Positions 27,166 through 35,125 of a stretch of 64,000 nt of DNA are shown piece after piece. The position numbers and the translations under genes were made by a program. Source of the DNA: Marmoricola sp. (GTDB lineage: Bacteria; Actinomycetota; Actinomycetes; Propionibacteriales; Nocardioidaceae); the NCBI GenBank assembly GCA_025964795.1, contig JAOPYC010000166.1, positions 55,294 to 119,293 of the forward strand, in the 5' to 3' direction. A model generated the notes under the pieces. The model made no database searches. It was given only the letters and a program-made list of their open reading frames with translations, and was not told where the DNA came from. Within the stretch, counting starts at the first letter, position 1; the number at the start of each line of letters is the position of its first letter.

Positions 27166-28107
27166 ATGTCCACCGAACTTCACGTCGTCACCGGCGCCGG
27201 CCCCGTCGGCGCCACCATCGCCCAGCAGCTGGCAGACCAGGGCCACCCCGTGCGCCTGCTGACTCGTTCGGGCAGCGGCCCCGAGCACCCGCTCATCGAC
27301 CGCCGCCGCGTCGACGCCTCCCAGCCGTCCGCGCTGGCCGAGCACCTTGCCGGCGCTGTGGCGGTCCACCACTGCATCCACGGCTCGTCGTACTCGGCGA
27401 AGTCCTGGCGCGCTGAGCTCCCCGCCGCCGAGCAGGCAGTGCTCGCCGCCGCCGGCGCCGCAGGAGCCGTGGTGGTCTTCCCGGAGAGCCTCTACGCGTA
27501 CGGCGCGGTCGACGGCCCGATGACCGAGGACACCGCTCGCACCGCGACCCGCGGCAAGCTCGGCATCCGGGCGGAGCTCCTCCGCGCTCGCGCCGCCTCG
27601 TCGACCCCGAACGTCAGCGTCGCCGCCTCCGACTTCTACGGCCCGCGCGTCAAGACGGCCCACGCCGGCGAGCGGCTGGTCCCCGCCCTCCTCGCCGGGA
27701 AGCGCGTCGCGCTCGTCGGCAGCCTGAAGCAGCCGCACTCGTTCACCTACGTCCCCGACCTCGCCCGCGCGATGATCACCGCAGCGCAGACCCCCTCCCT
27801 GTGGGGCCGCGTCCTGCACGCCCCGACCGCCCCGGCGGTGACCCAGCGCGAGCTGGCCGAGGCCCTGGCAGCCGCCGCCGGAGCCCCGTCCCCCAAGCTC
27901 TCCGTGCTGCCCGCCTGGGTGCTCAAGGCGTCCGGCCTCTTCTCGGGCGACGCCCGCGAGCTCGCGGAGACGTCGTACCAGTTCGCCCGGCCGTTCGTCC
28001 TCGACTCCACGCGCAGCGAGCAGCTCCTCGGGCAGTCCCCCACTCCCCTGGGCGTCGCCGCCAAGGAGACCGTCGCCTGGTGGCAGGCTGTTACGTCCGT
28101 CGGCTGA
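27166..28107 (+). CDS. NAD-dependent epimerase/dehydratase-like protein
   Basis: A 313-residue extended SDR. The nucleotide loop is GAGPVGATIAQQLADQGH (residues 10-27). ASDFYGPRVKTAHAGERLVPALLAGK is the conserved substrate-loop region, and HSFTYVPDLARAMITA is the usual late helix. The canonical YxxxK is not clear: YAYG occurs at the Tyr position (ESLYAYGAVDG), so catalysis may be altered, as in several members that act as regulators or NADPH sensors. Start at the ATG at 27166 after GAGAGGCAACC. Controlled by the divergent WHG-type TetR through the twin operators. The 3' end overlaps a remnant HNH gene on the other strand. Confidence 0.82.
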   Translation: MSTELHVVTGAGPVGATIAQQLADQGHPVRLLTRSGSGPEHPLIDRRRVDASQPSALAEHLAGAVAVHHCIHGSSYSAKSWRAELPAAEQAVLAAAGAAGAVVVFPESLYAYGAVDGPMTEDTARTATRGKLGIRAELLRARAASSTPNVSVAASDFYGPRVKTAHAGERLVPALLAGKRVALVGSLKQPHSFTYVPDLARAMITAAQTPSLWGRVLHAPTAPAVTQRELAEALAAAAGAPSPKLSVLPAWVLKASGLFSGDARELAETSYQFARPFVLDSTRSEQLLGQSPTPLGVAAKETVAWWQAVTSVG

Positions 28108-28303
28108 ACCTGATGTCGCCGTTGGGCATCCGGCTGGTGTCGAAGTGGTCGTCATGGACGCGATGGTGGTGCCAGGAGCAGAGCAGCACCCCGTCATCGA
28201 GGTCCGTCTTGCCGCCAGAGGCCCATGGTCTGCCCCAGTGATGCGCCTCGCACCAGGCGGCCGGGACGGTGCAGCCTCGGCGCGGCACTCGCGGTGGCCT
28301 GTG
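28091..28303 (-). pseudogene. C-terminal remnant of a DUF222/13E12-type HNH endonuclease
   Basis: About 70 residues of an HNH nuclease: RGCTVPAAWCEAHHWGRPWASGG then VLLCSWHHHRVHDDHF. The AHH and HHHRVH His residues are intact, but the zinc knuckle is short: the usual CxxPGCxxPxxWC is reduced to CTVPAAWC, one Cys missing. The roughly 350-residue DUF222 part is absent and no start codon belongs to the fragment. Such 13E12-like genes are repeated in many actinobacterial genomes and recombine easily. It marks the left edge of the degraded region. Confidence 0.8.
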
Positions 28304-28653
28304 AGAGGGCGCCGTGGTTCGATCTTCTGCATCACGAGTGGTTATCGAACTTGTGTTCGGTTCTACAGCCCGATGAAATCGCTCGCAAGATGTGGGCGCA
28401 AGAAATTCCGCCACTCACGCCACGCGGTGTTCTTTACGCGCCGAGCGATGTTTGTGCGTTCTCTTGCCCAGTTCACCCCCTATGACGCACCTGCCCATGC
28501 CTTGGGGGCTCCGCGACGTCAGCCTTAGAATTCCGGGAGCAGGGACCGTCTCTGGTTCGTTAGATGCGGTGGCCAGGGCGCGGCTTTTGCTCGCGTGTCG
28601 GCGCACCACCCCAGGGTGAGGCCACAAGTCAGGGCGAGGGAAAGTAGCCCCAT
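28304..28653. other. Degenerate stretch between two gene remnants
   Basis: No intact gene or recognisable domain was found on either strand. Base composition drops relative to the flanks (for example AT-rich runs near 28365-28450), which suggests decayed or recently acquired DNA. Confidence 0.4.
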
Positions 28654-28743
28654 CTACTTGGGCGCCAGCATCGTCTTGTCTCCGAGCTCGGCGAGAAAGA
28701 ACGCGAGACCGACGGCGAGGATCGCCGCGCCTTCTTCGGACAC
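28654..28743 (-). pseudogene. Remnant of a GDT1/TMEM165 (UPF0016) family cation transporter
   Basis: A 29-codon frame ending in TAG encodes AILAVGLAFFLAELGDKTML, which contains the family's signature E-x-G-D-K-T inside a hydrophobic helix. Real UPF0016 proteins have two such motifs in about 190-200 residues and transport Mn2+ or Ca2+; only one helix remains here. A GTG at 28743 could start it, but no product of this length would be functional. Confidence 0.7.
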
Positions 28744-28787
28744 AAATCATCCAGGGTGATGGGTTCGATATGAAGGCGGCTCCAGCG

Positions 28788-29867
28788 TCAGCGGTCGTGC
28801 GGCAGAGTGATCGTCGCTACGAATAAGCCTCTGTTGTCGTCGGGTTTCCGGTCGTTCAAGCCCAGGAACAACTCACCGTTTCGTGTTATCGGCACCAACT
28901 TGTTCTTTCCAACATCGAAGATGGCTGAAGAAGACGCATGCTCGAGTCGGCCCACCTGGCCTGGATGTCCCACAATGCCCACCAGCGCTGCATGCTCGAA
29001 CTTCTCGTTGATGCTGCTATATCCCCGGGGAGCGGATCCGAGGGGAAGTCCAGTGGGCGAAGCCCAACTGTAGCCATGGCGGGGGCTGGCACGTACCCGT
29101 CCGACCGCGGAGATGCTGACGTTCTCGCCGACAGTGACGTGAATCCCGGTGTCGGTCCACCAGGGATCTTGACTGTCGACGATCAGCCAGCGCTGGCCGT
29201 TTGCAGAGGCGGGTTTTGCTGGTGAGGATGGTGCTTGGTCGGGACGCTCGATGCTGCGGGAAGTGCCGGTGCGACTGAAGCCGCCCTCGAGTAAGGCGGC
29301 CACTGTGGCTACGACCAGCAAGAGCGCGGCCCCGATCGCCCAGGCGGCAGCACCTCCCCGGGCCACGTGTGCCCTACTGCTCGCGTGGTGCGTGCTCAAC
29401 TCGTGCTGGTCGACGGCTGCTTGGCGCTGCTTCGAATCTAGGACCAGGAATGTCACTGGCAGCACGCACGGGACGAGCAAGAGCTGCAACCAGTCGTACA
29501 ACGTGTTTCCGGTGAAGCCCGTCCACGTCCACTTCCATAGGTAGCCGCCGAGTGCGCATACCGCAAGAACGCTCGCTATCAGAACCGCAGCTACCCTCCA
29601 CGCGCGGCGACGCCGACCCCTGGTCCGCAGCCACAGCGGGGTCAGCGCGACCGACAGTGGCAGAACAGAAACGCCGAGCCAGTCCCACAGGGTGCGCGGC
29701 TGATCCTGCAGGGGGCGCGACTCCGGAGGTTGGAGATAGCCGGTCCAAGCCCAATGCTCAAGATAGCCACCGACTAAGACGTTGAGGCTCACCACGAGGA
29801 CCGCGGACACCAGAAGAACGGTCAGCAGCGCTGACGGTCCGCCGGCCTTCGCGCGGTTGGTCCGCAT
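28788..29867 (-). CDS. Membrane protein with C-terminal LecA/PA-IL-like domain
   Basis: About 359 residues. Four to five membrane segments fill the first half (TVLLVSAVLVVSLNVLVGGY; LGVSVLPLSVALTPLWL; VAAVLIASVLAVCALGGYLW; WLQLLLVPCVLPVTFLVL; AIGAALLLVVATVAALLEGG). A linker follows, then about 140 residues similar to the LecA/galactose-binding-like fold: WWTDTGIHVTVGENVSISAVG, GIVGHPGQVGRLEHAS, GELFLGLNDRKPDDNRGLF. The last motif (LGLND then DNRG) is the usual Ca2+ and sugar-binding end. The lectin-like domain is probably outside the cell. The start is uncertain: ATG at 29867 is used, but the frame stays open upstream to 29999. Confidence 0.75.
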   Translation of the reverse strand: MRTNRAKAGGPSALLTVLLVSAVLVVSLNVLVGGYLEHWAWTGYLQPPESRPLQDQPRTLWDWLGVSVLPLSVALTPLWLRTRGRRRRAWRVAAVLIASVLAVCALGGYLWKWTWTGFTGNTLYDWLQLLLVPCVLPVTFLVLDSKQRQAAVDQHELSTHHASSRAHVARGGAAAWAIGAALLLVVATVAALLEGGFSRTGTSRSIERPDQAPSSPAKPASANGQRWLIVDSQDPWWTDTGIHVTVGENVSISAVGRVRASPRHGYSWASPTGLPLGSAPRGYSSINEKFEHAALVGIVGHPGQVGRLEHASSSAIFDVGKNKLVPITRNGELFLGLNDRKPDDNRGLFVATITLPHDR

Positions 29868-30622
29868 TCGACGTCGCACTGACGCGCTGCGCGCATCTGC
29901 GCGTTGAATCCCTCGGCGGGCTTGCCGCCGGGCAGCCATCCGGGCTGGAGCCACCCGAAGATCGGCCCTCCATCGGCTCCAGGCTGTGCGATGTCGCATC
30001 GCGGCTCCAAGACGGTGTTCGTGCGTTCACGATCACTACTGCTCACACGGGACCACCGCGCGATCGCCATTCCAATGGCAAAGAATACGAGTTCGACGCC
30101 CCATCGTCACCGTTCGCCACCACGGTCAACATCACCTGGATGGCGTTCAAGAAGCGCCGGCGATCCGGCGGTTGATCCGTCCCTCAGTGTCGAACCGTCG
30201 GTCAAACTGAGCACAGCTCATGCTTCCACCCAAACATGGGTCGCCATCAGGCAGAGTCACATCGCAGCAAGAGCGTCAAATGAGTTGGGTCGCAGTCAGC
30301 GTCCCCATGACCGACGCCAGCACGTGCACCTCCACCAGAAGTGATCCGGAAGTCGAGGGTGCCGTCGGTTGCCGGTCCGGTTGGCGACCTTGACCATGTC
30401 GACCCGCGGACCCTCGACGCCGTCGACATCGCCGCTCATCCGTATGCACGCAGTTGTTGCTTTTGCGGCTCGCTCGCTCGCGGGCCGCTGGGGACCGGTC
30501 TGAGCGAGCCCGACACTCCGGGAAGCAGCAGAGACAGTCTGGCGGTCTCGCGCGCAGAGGAGTAAGCAGGCATCAACCGGCGGTGTCGGACCGGGCACCG
30601 CCCCTTTCGAGAGGAGTGCGCC
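29868..30622. other. Long gene-poor stretch of lower G+C
   Basis: Several overlapping open frames exist on both strands, none with recognisable protein features. One plus-strand frame without any ATG runs from about 29845 to 30174, ends in FATTVNITWMAFKKRRRSGG, and could be the decayed 3' end of a gene, but I cannot name it. No repeats or hairpins were evident. Confidence 0.4.
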
Positions 30623-31225
30623 ATGCACGCACGTTCCACCACATTCAACGGAAAGCCAGAGAACATCGACGCGGGCATCGCGTTCGTCAAGAACGAGGTC
30701 GGGCCGATGCTCGACAAGATCAAAGGTTGCCGGGGCCTATCGATGCTGGTCGACCGCGAGACCGGACAGTGCATCGCAACAAGTTCATGGGACAACGAGG
30801 CGACCATGCTCGCAAGCGACGAGCAGCTCCGCCCGATCCGCGATCGCGGACGAGACATTCTGGGCGCCTCCATGCAGGTGGACGCGTGGGAGATTGCCGT
30901 CATGCACCGCACCCAACACGGCGAGTGCTGCCGAGTCAGCTGGCTGCAGGGTGATCTTGACGCCATGACCGAGACGTTCCGGGGCGGGATCCTTCCCCAG
31001 CTCGAGCAGACCGCAGGGTTCTGCAGCGCCAGCCTGTTGGTAGACCGGTCTGCCGGCCTGGGTTGCGCGACCACAACCTGGGAAAGCCGCGCCGCGATGG
31101 AAGCCAGCCGCGCGGCGACCGATGACATGCGCAGCCGGACCGCGAGCGACGCGGGCGGCAAGATTGTCGACGTACACGTGTACGACCTTGCCTACGCACA
31201 CCTGCACGTCCCCGAGATGGCATGA
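30623..31225 (+). CDS. Two-domain ABM-like (dimeric alpha/beta barrel) protein
   Basis: A 200-residue protein made of two similar ferredoxin-like halves of the antibiotic-biosynthesis-monooxygenase type. The first (about 1-95) contains CRGLSMLVDRETGQCIATSSWDN and the second (about 100-195) CSASLLVDRSAGLGCATTTWES, each followed by an acidic helix (SDEQLRPIRDRGRDI; SRAATDDMRSRT). The shared pattern LVDR-x-G-x-C-A-T-W shows internal duplication. Such proteins act in the cytosol as small oxygenases or regulators; cofactor-free chemistry is usual but not proven here. Start at the ATG at 30623 after GAGAGGAG. Function unknown. Confidence 0.75.
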   Translation: MHARSTTFNGKPENIDAGIAFVKNEVGPMLDKIKGCRGLSMLVDRETGQCIATSSWDNEATMLASDEQLRPIRDRGRDILGASMQVDAWEIAVMHRTQHGECCRVSWLQGDLDAMTETFRGGILPQLEQTAGFCSASLLVDRSAGLGCATTTWESRAAMEASRAATDDMRSRTASDAGGKIVDVHVYDLAYAHLHVPEMA

Positions 31226-31487
31226 CCATCGTCTCCTTGCTCGAGCCCGCCCACCGGACGGGCTCGGCCAGTGCATGCAGCCGGCGTCGATACGGGGCCA
31301 CCCCTTGACTACACGCGGACTCGGGCCAGGAGCTCGGCCGTTGAGCGCGACACTCCGCCGCCAATGCGGCGGGTCGATAACGCACAGCGCCAAGACTCCG
31401 GCCTCCAGGCTGATTTCCGCGCCCGGAACGGATGGGCGCCGTCTAGTGTTCGGCGTACCGGATAATTCCTAGTCGGGGGTTACTGCA

Positions 31488-31892
31488 ATGACAGCATTCG
31501 ATAAGGCGCGCGAGATCGTCGATGCTTTCGCCGCTGCGTTGAACGCTCAGGACGCGGAAGCGCTCGGCGAACTCTTCAGCGACGACGCCGAGTTCGTCAA
31601 CATCCTTGGCATGCGGATGCGTGGGCGTGAAGGCATCGTGGCCGGGCATGCCCGGGCTTTCGCTGGACCTCTGCGGGGGCGCGTCATCGACTTCGACGCC
31701 GTCGATGAGCTTCATGCCACCGACGACGTCAGCGTGATGCACGCTCACTGCCTCCGCCGGCGCCTTCCGGACTCGCCCGCCGAAGGGCTCCCGGACGGCG
31801 CCTCGGTCCTGGTCTTCGTCGCGCGTCGCGGCCCCGGAGGCTGGCAGGCAGTCGCCGCGACGAACGTCACCGAGGTTCCCCCGCCCGCCTGA
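31488..31892 (+). CDS. SgcJ/EcaC-type (SnoaL-like, NTF2-fold) protein
   Basis: A 134-residue NTF2-like protein of the SgcJ/EcaC family. The first helices (AREIVDAFAAALNAQDAEALGELFSDDAEFV, seen as FAAALNAQDAEAL and LFSDDAEFVN) are the family's signature, followed by GREGIVAGHARAF. The beta sheet ends with LVFVARRGPGGWQAVAATN. These proteins form a cone-shaped pocket used in small-molecule oxidation, isomerisation or binding. The start is the ATG at 31488 with a moderate GGGGGTTACTGCA leader. The 262-base upstream gap includes a possible -10 GATAAT at 31462-31467. Confidence 0.78.
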   Translation: MTAFDKAREIVDAFAAALNAQDAEALGELFSDDAEFVNILGMRMRGREGIVAGHARAFAGPLRGRVIDFDAVDELHATDDVSVMHAHCLRRRLPDSPAEGLPDGASVLVFVARRGPGGWQAVAATNVTEVPPPA

Positions 31893-32003
31893 CATCGCTG
31901 CCAGAGGACGCACGGAATGCGGTGGCAGGGCATTGGGCAGCCACGCGCGAGCGTGCCCCCGTCCTACCGCCGCCAGTCGGCGTGCGTTGGGCAGCCGGGT
32001 GGC

Positions 32004-32357
32004 TCACTCGTGATCCTGAACGACGTTGAGCACGTTGCCGTCCGGAGCCCGGACGAAGAAGCGAACTACGCCCCACTCCTCGGTGGTCAGTGGATGCACG
32101 ATCTCGTATCCGCGCTGTCGAGCTTGGTTGTAGGCAGCCGCGACGTCGTCCACCTTGACCGAGACCACAGGATCCTCGCGTGCGGTGGCGTCGCTGGTCA
32201 TCACTTGGAGACTGACTCGGGTTTCTGGTGACGTGTAGCGAGCCACCCATCCCAAGTTGAACTCCTCCACAGCAAGCCCGAGGTAGTCGGTATAGAAGCC
32301 CTTGGCGGCCGGGAGATCGAGCACGTGAAGGTCGGCGATGATCTGCGTGACGCGCAT
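32004..32357 (-). CDS. VOC family (glyoxalase/bleomycin-resistance fold) protein
   Basis: A 117-residue vicinal-oxygen-chelate protein with two beta-alpha-beta-beta-beta units. Seen: HVLDLPAAKGFYTDYLGLAVEEF in the first unit, VSVKVDDVAAAYNQARQRGYEIV and RFFVRAPDGNVLNVVQ in the second. The usual metal ligand positions hold His (HVLD) and, near the end, Asn/Asp rather than Glu, so metal binding is uncertain. The start is the ATG at 32357 after CAGGAG. It may be a small-molecule binding or resistance protein; the ligand cannot be inferred from the neighbours. Confidence 0.8.
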   Translation of the reverse strand: MRVTQIIADLHVLDLPAAKGFYTDYLGLAVEEFNLGWVARYTSPETRVSLQVMTSDATAREDPVVSVKVDDVAAAYNQARQRGYEIVHPLTTEEWGVVRFFVRAPDGNVLNVVQDHE

Positions 32358-32670
32358 GGGCCGCTCCTGTTTGTGAGTGAGCACTGACGGTATCCCCTGG
32401 TGCAGCAAGTCCGAGAGCAGCACTCCAAGCCTGCTTCGGCCGGCTTGCGACCCCGACGGAGTGGCAGGTTCGTGGACCCCAAAGGAGCCCGTCGCCCGGC
32501 GTCGTTGGACCTCGCTCTCGATTGGTCCATCTCTTCGCTTACTAGCCGTGACGGGACCTGCGTCACACCGCCGCAATCGGGCTACCCCGGTAGAGCAACG
32601 CGGCCCGCCTTGCGAGTGGCGAACGTGCGGCCTTTCCTCGCCACGCGTCGTCGGACGTAGGCTCCGGCGC
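32358..32670. other. Divergent intergenic region without a recognised gene
   Basis: Lies between the VOC gene and the small virulence-factor-family gene. It should hold both promoters. Open frames on both strands lack plausible protein content. Confidence 0.45.
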
Positions 32671-32964
32671 ATGACGGAGTATCAGGTGACGCTGTGGCGC
32701 GATCTTCCATCGATGGTCGCGGCCCGGTCGGGCGACGAGGTTGTGAAGGCTCAGCTCCCACCGCGGTTCCAGGAAGCGATCGATGAGGCTGCGATGCGAC
32801 TCGGTGACACTGGGGCCGATGACTACCTCGCGGGGTGGGGACGGTCCCCTTGGACCGTGGCCACGGGTACGCCGGCCGAGGTGCTCGACCGAATCATCGC
32901 CGAGCTCGACGCGGAGTGGCCGGTCAGCAGGGTCGCGCGTTACCTCGATGGACTTGGCCGATAG
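32671..32964 (+). CDS. Small 'virulence factor' family protein
   Basis: A 97-residue protein of the small family named virulence factor in Pfam, which in actinobacteria and proteobacteria usually precedes methionine-synthesis genes. Seen: YQVTLWRDLPSMVAARSGDE, LPPRFQEAIDEAAMRLGDTG, DDYLAGWGRSPW and DRIIAELDAEWP, all along the family pattern. The role is unknown. The start is the ATG at 32671. Its last 17 bases overlap the start of a broken homocysteine S-methyltransferase gene, which fits the usual gene partner and supports the assignment. Confidence 0.75.
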   Translation: MTEYQVTLWRDLPSMVAARSGDEVVKAQLPPRFQEAIDEAAMRLGDTGADDYLAGWGRSPWTVATGTPAEVLDRIIAELDAEWPVSRVARYLDGLGR

Positions 32965-33130
32965 ACCGCTCGCGCCTTTGCTGGGGATAGATCGTCCGGT
33001 GCTGCTCGACGGCGGCATGGGCACGCTGCTCGAGTCCCGCGCCCCGACCCTGGTGGCAACTGAGCTCTGGAGACTCGAGAACCCGGGGCGGTCCGCCCTG
33101 CGCACGCCGAGTCGGGCGCCTGACTGCTGA
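32948..33130 (+). pseudogene. N-terminal remnant of a homocysteine S-methyltransferase
   Basis: The first 44 or so codons encode LLGIDRPVLLDGGMGTLLES and APTLVATELW, the start of the homocysteine S-methyltransferase TIM barrel (DGGMGTLL is diagnostic). After about 33075 the similarity stops and the frame ends at 33130, so more than 240 residues including the zinc-binding Cys motifs are missing. The ATG at 32948 overlaps the upstream small gene, as in intact loci. Confidence 0.75.
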
Positions 33131-33480
33131 CAACCAGAGGTTTCGGCGGTACTCGCGCCGCGACTGGCCATGCGCGGGCGCGGTGACCACCTCGCGCAGC
33201 GAACCGGACGGCGGCGCAGATGGCGCGTTCGGTGGCAGACGAGCGCACACCTCGCGTCGCTGGCCACCTCGGTCCGACTGGGGTGGTTGCAAAGGTGTTG
33301 ACTGCTGCGAAGCCGTGAGGATCCCCCGGCCGACACGTGGACAGATCGACGGCATCTGCCGATCCTAAACGGCAACTTGGCTGTCATCCCCGCTGGCGCG
33401 CCTCTCAGATTGCAGCGTCAGAACGGCGAGCCGTGCCCTCACGGTCTCAGGTGGTGGGCTCCAGAAGAGTGGGATCCCCT
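33131..33480. other. Stretch between two pseudogenes with no recognised content
   Basis: No domain, repeat or RNA gene was seen in 350 bases. Probably the scar between the truncated methyltransferase and the phosphodiesterase-like remnant. Confidence 0.4.
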
Positions 33481-33709
33481 CGCATTGTTTCGCCTTCACT
33501 ATCGAGGGCGGCATGAACGCGGGCGACCGGCACGTGCTCATGGTCGTCAGCGGCCACACATCCAGGGCCAGCTCGATTCCACCTCCGTCGAGACCACCAC
33601 GGTATCCCCGACGACCCTCGCGCTCCTGGGCCTCGACCCGAACCAGCTCAGGGCAGTCCGGGTGGAGCGCACCCACGTCCTCCCTGAGGTCACCCCATCA
33701 CATCGGTGA
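33481..33709 (+). pseudogene. C-terminal remnant of an alkaline phosphatase/phosphodiesterase-type protein
   Basis: Two frames are needed: GGMNAGDRHVLMVVSG in one, then STSVETTTVSPTTLALLGLD and PNQLRAVRVERTHVLPEV in another. The second piece is the typical C-terminal end of nucleotide pyrophosphatase/alkaline-phosphatase-superfamily proteins (T-T-x-x-P-T-x-L-x-x-L-G-L-x-P). The frameshift lies near 33560, and the 350-400-residue catalytic part with its metal site is gone. Confidence 0.68.
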
Positions 33710-33834
33710 CGCTTCGCGGAGACGTTCACGCGGGGCCGCCCCGAACGATCCCTTCAGCACGCCGCCGAACGCACGCGGCCACCGGTAGTGCGCGGACGTC
33801 CTGCCGCTTGAGCACGGCGTCGTAGGCTCCAGAT

Positions 33835-34731
33835 GTGCGTGTATCCCCCACCGTCCCCCGACGAACCGCACTCCTGCTCGCGATCGGTGCAGCCGCGAGC
33901 GCATGCGGACACCAGCACAGGCCCCACACGGTCCCCATGCCGACGCCGACGCCGACGGCACCGACAACGCCACCCGCCACCGCGTCACCGTCGCCATCGC
34001 CCACACCGACGTTGCCGAGTGCAACCCGTTGGGAAGCAGGCGCGGGCGAGCTCGAACCGGCAGCAAAGAACACGGCCGTCCGCCGAATCGAGCAGCTGGG
34101 TGACGGCGCGGACCAGCGCATCCAGGTCATAGACGCCCAGTACGGCGGACTTCTCACCAGCACCGCCAGCGTGCTGGTCGTGTGCCGCAGCTTCACCCGT
34201 CGGGCTGACCGCGTCGTCGTGGCCGGAAACACCTACGACGTCCGCCTCGCTCTCCTCGGTGGCAGGTGGCGCGTCACCGCAGTCCACCCGAGCCATCCCG
34301 GTGGCCCGACACAACACCCCACGACAGCCGCGCGGCACGTGCTGACCAACTCCCGGATCACCCTGCCGCCGGCTGCCCATGCCGACATCGCCGCGGGAAG
34401 CGTCCACGACAGTGTGCTCGAGGCGATGCTCTCGGTGTCACGCCGCTGGCCGATCGGCGTGAGCGTCGTACGCACCGGTCATCCGATCTACGTGTTCGGC
34501 ACCGCCCGGCCAAGCGATCATCCGCGCGGTCGCGCGTTCGACACATGGCGGATCGCCGACCAGGCTGTTGTCCGGCCGACTACACCACGCGGTCTGATCA
34601 CCGCATACATGGAAGCGCTGGCCGCGGCCGGCTCCTACAACGTCGGCGGCCCGGTCTTGCTCGGAGCCGCCCCGCAGTACTTCAGCGACCGAACACACCA
34701 CGACCACGTGCATGCCGGATTCGCTGCGTGA
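33835..34731 (+). CDS. Putative lipoprotein with a C-terminal DD-peptidase-like domain
   Basis: A 298-residue secreted protein. A basic N-terminus and hydrophobic stretch lead to a lipobox-like AASAC with Cys24. A Pro/Thr-rich linker follows (residues about 34-62). The C-terminal third contains SVVRTGHPIYVFGTARPSDH, PRGRAFDTWRI and YFSDRTHHDHVHAGF, which resembles the M15/Hedgehog-like metal site, where His-x-Arg/Asp and the final H-x-H bind zinc. It could be a peptidoglycan-active enzyme or a binding derivative. The middle region has an SnoaL-like/NTF2 look (VLVVCRSFTRRADRVVVAG). The start is the GTG at 33835. No operon partner. Confidence 0.72.
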   Translation: MRVSPTVPRRTALLLAIGAAASACGHQHRPHTVPMPTPTPTAPTTPPATASPSPSPTPTLPSATRWEAGAGELEPAAKNTAVRRIEQLGDGADQRIQVIDAQYGGLLTSTASVLVVCRSFTRRADRVVVAGNTYDVRLALLGGRWRVTAVHPSHPGGPTQHPTTAARHVLTNSRITLPPAAHADIAAGSVHDSVLEAMLSVSRRWPIGVSVVRTGHPIYVFGTARPSDHPRGRAFDTWRIADQAVVRPTTPRGLITAYMEALAAAGSYNVGGPVLLGAAPQYFSDRTHHDHVHAGFAA

Positions 34732-34764
34732 GTCCGCCGCGAGTCGCGTCCTGCCCGGCCTCAT

Positions 34765-34935
34765 CGGAAGCGTGACCCGGACATCGAGACCACCGTTCGG
34801 TCCGGCCGCCAGTGAGACGGTCCCACCTGCCTGGTGGACGAGCTCGCGCACGCTGGCCAGGCCCGTCCGCCCCCGCCAGCGCCACGGTCACGTGCCTCGT
34901 CAAGCCGAGTGAATCGATCGAAGACCCTGACGCCG
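34765..34935 (-). pseudogene. Frameshifted C-terminus of a sensor histidine kinase
   Basis: Reading the minus strand, VFDRFTRLDEARDRGAGGGG is followed, one base out of frame, by LASVRELVHQAGGTVSLAAG and PNGGLDVRVTLP. These are the F and G2 boxes and the last strands of a HisKA/HATPase kinase. The break is in the Gly-rich G2 box near 34867. No start, sensor or dimerisation domain remains. Confidence 0.75.
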
Positions 34936-35125
34936 GCACTGCCTCATTGTGTCGGCGCCCTCCTGCTCACGCGACTTTCGTTGAGCGATGTCGGAGCGGC
35001 ACACCGGGAATACCCTGAGGTCGTGGCCGCCTGCGATCCACGATCGATCGCTGAGCCGGGCGGCACTGAGTTGAGGTGGTTCGAAGATTACGCGCCGGCC
35101 CGCCCCCGAGCGGCTCTTCACACCC

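Noticed and set aside
29497..29510. Near match to the KstR palindrome (TACAACGTGTTTCC)
   Set aside because: One fixed base is wrong, and it lies inside the coding part of the LecA-like membrane protein, far from any start. Chance match.
29845..30174. Open plus-strand frame ending in FKKRRRSGG
   Set aside because: Continuous but has no start codon, only moderate third-position G+C and no recognisable family; noted in the gap entry, not called as a gene.
31226..31487. Possible tRNA or attachment site in the insert
   Set aside because: No cloverleaf arms or T-loop sequence could be built; no integrase or flanking direct repeats were found anywhere at 26-58 kb.
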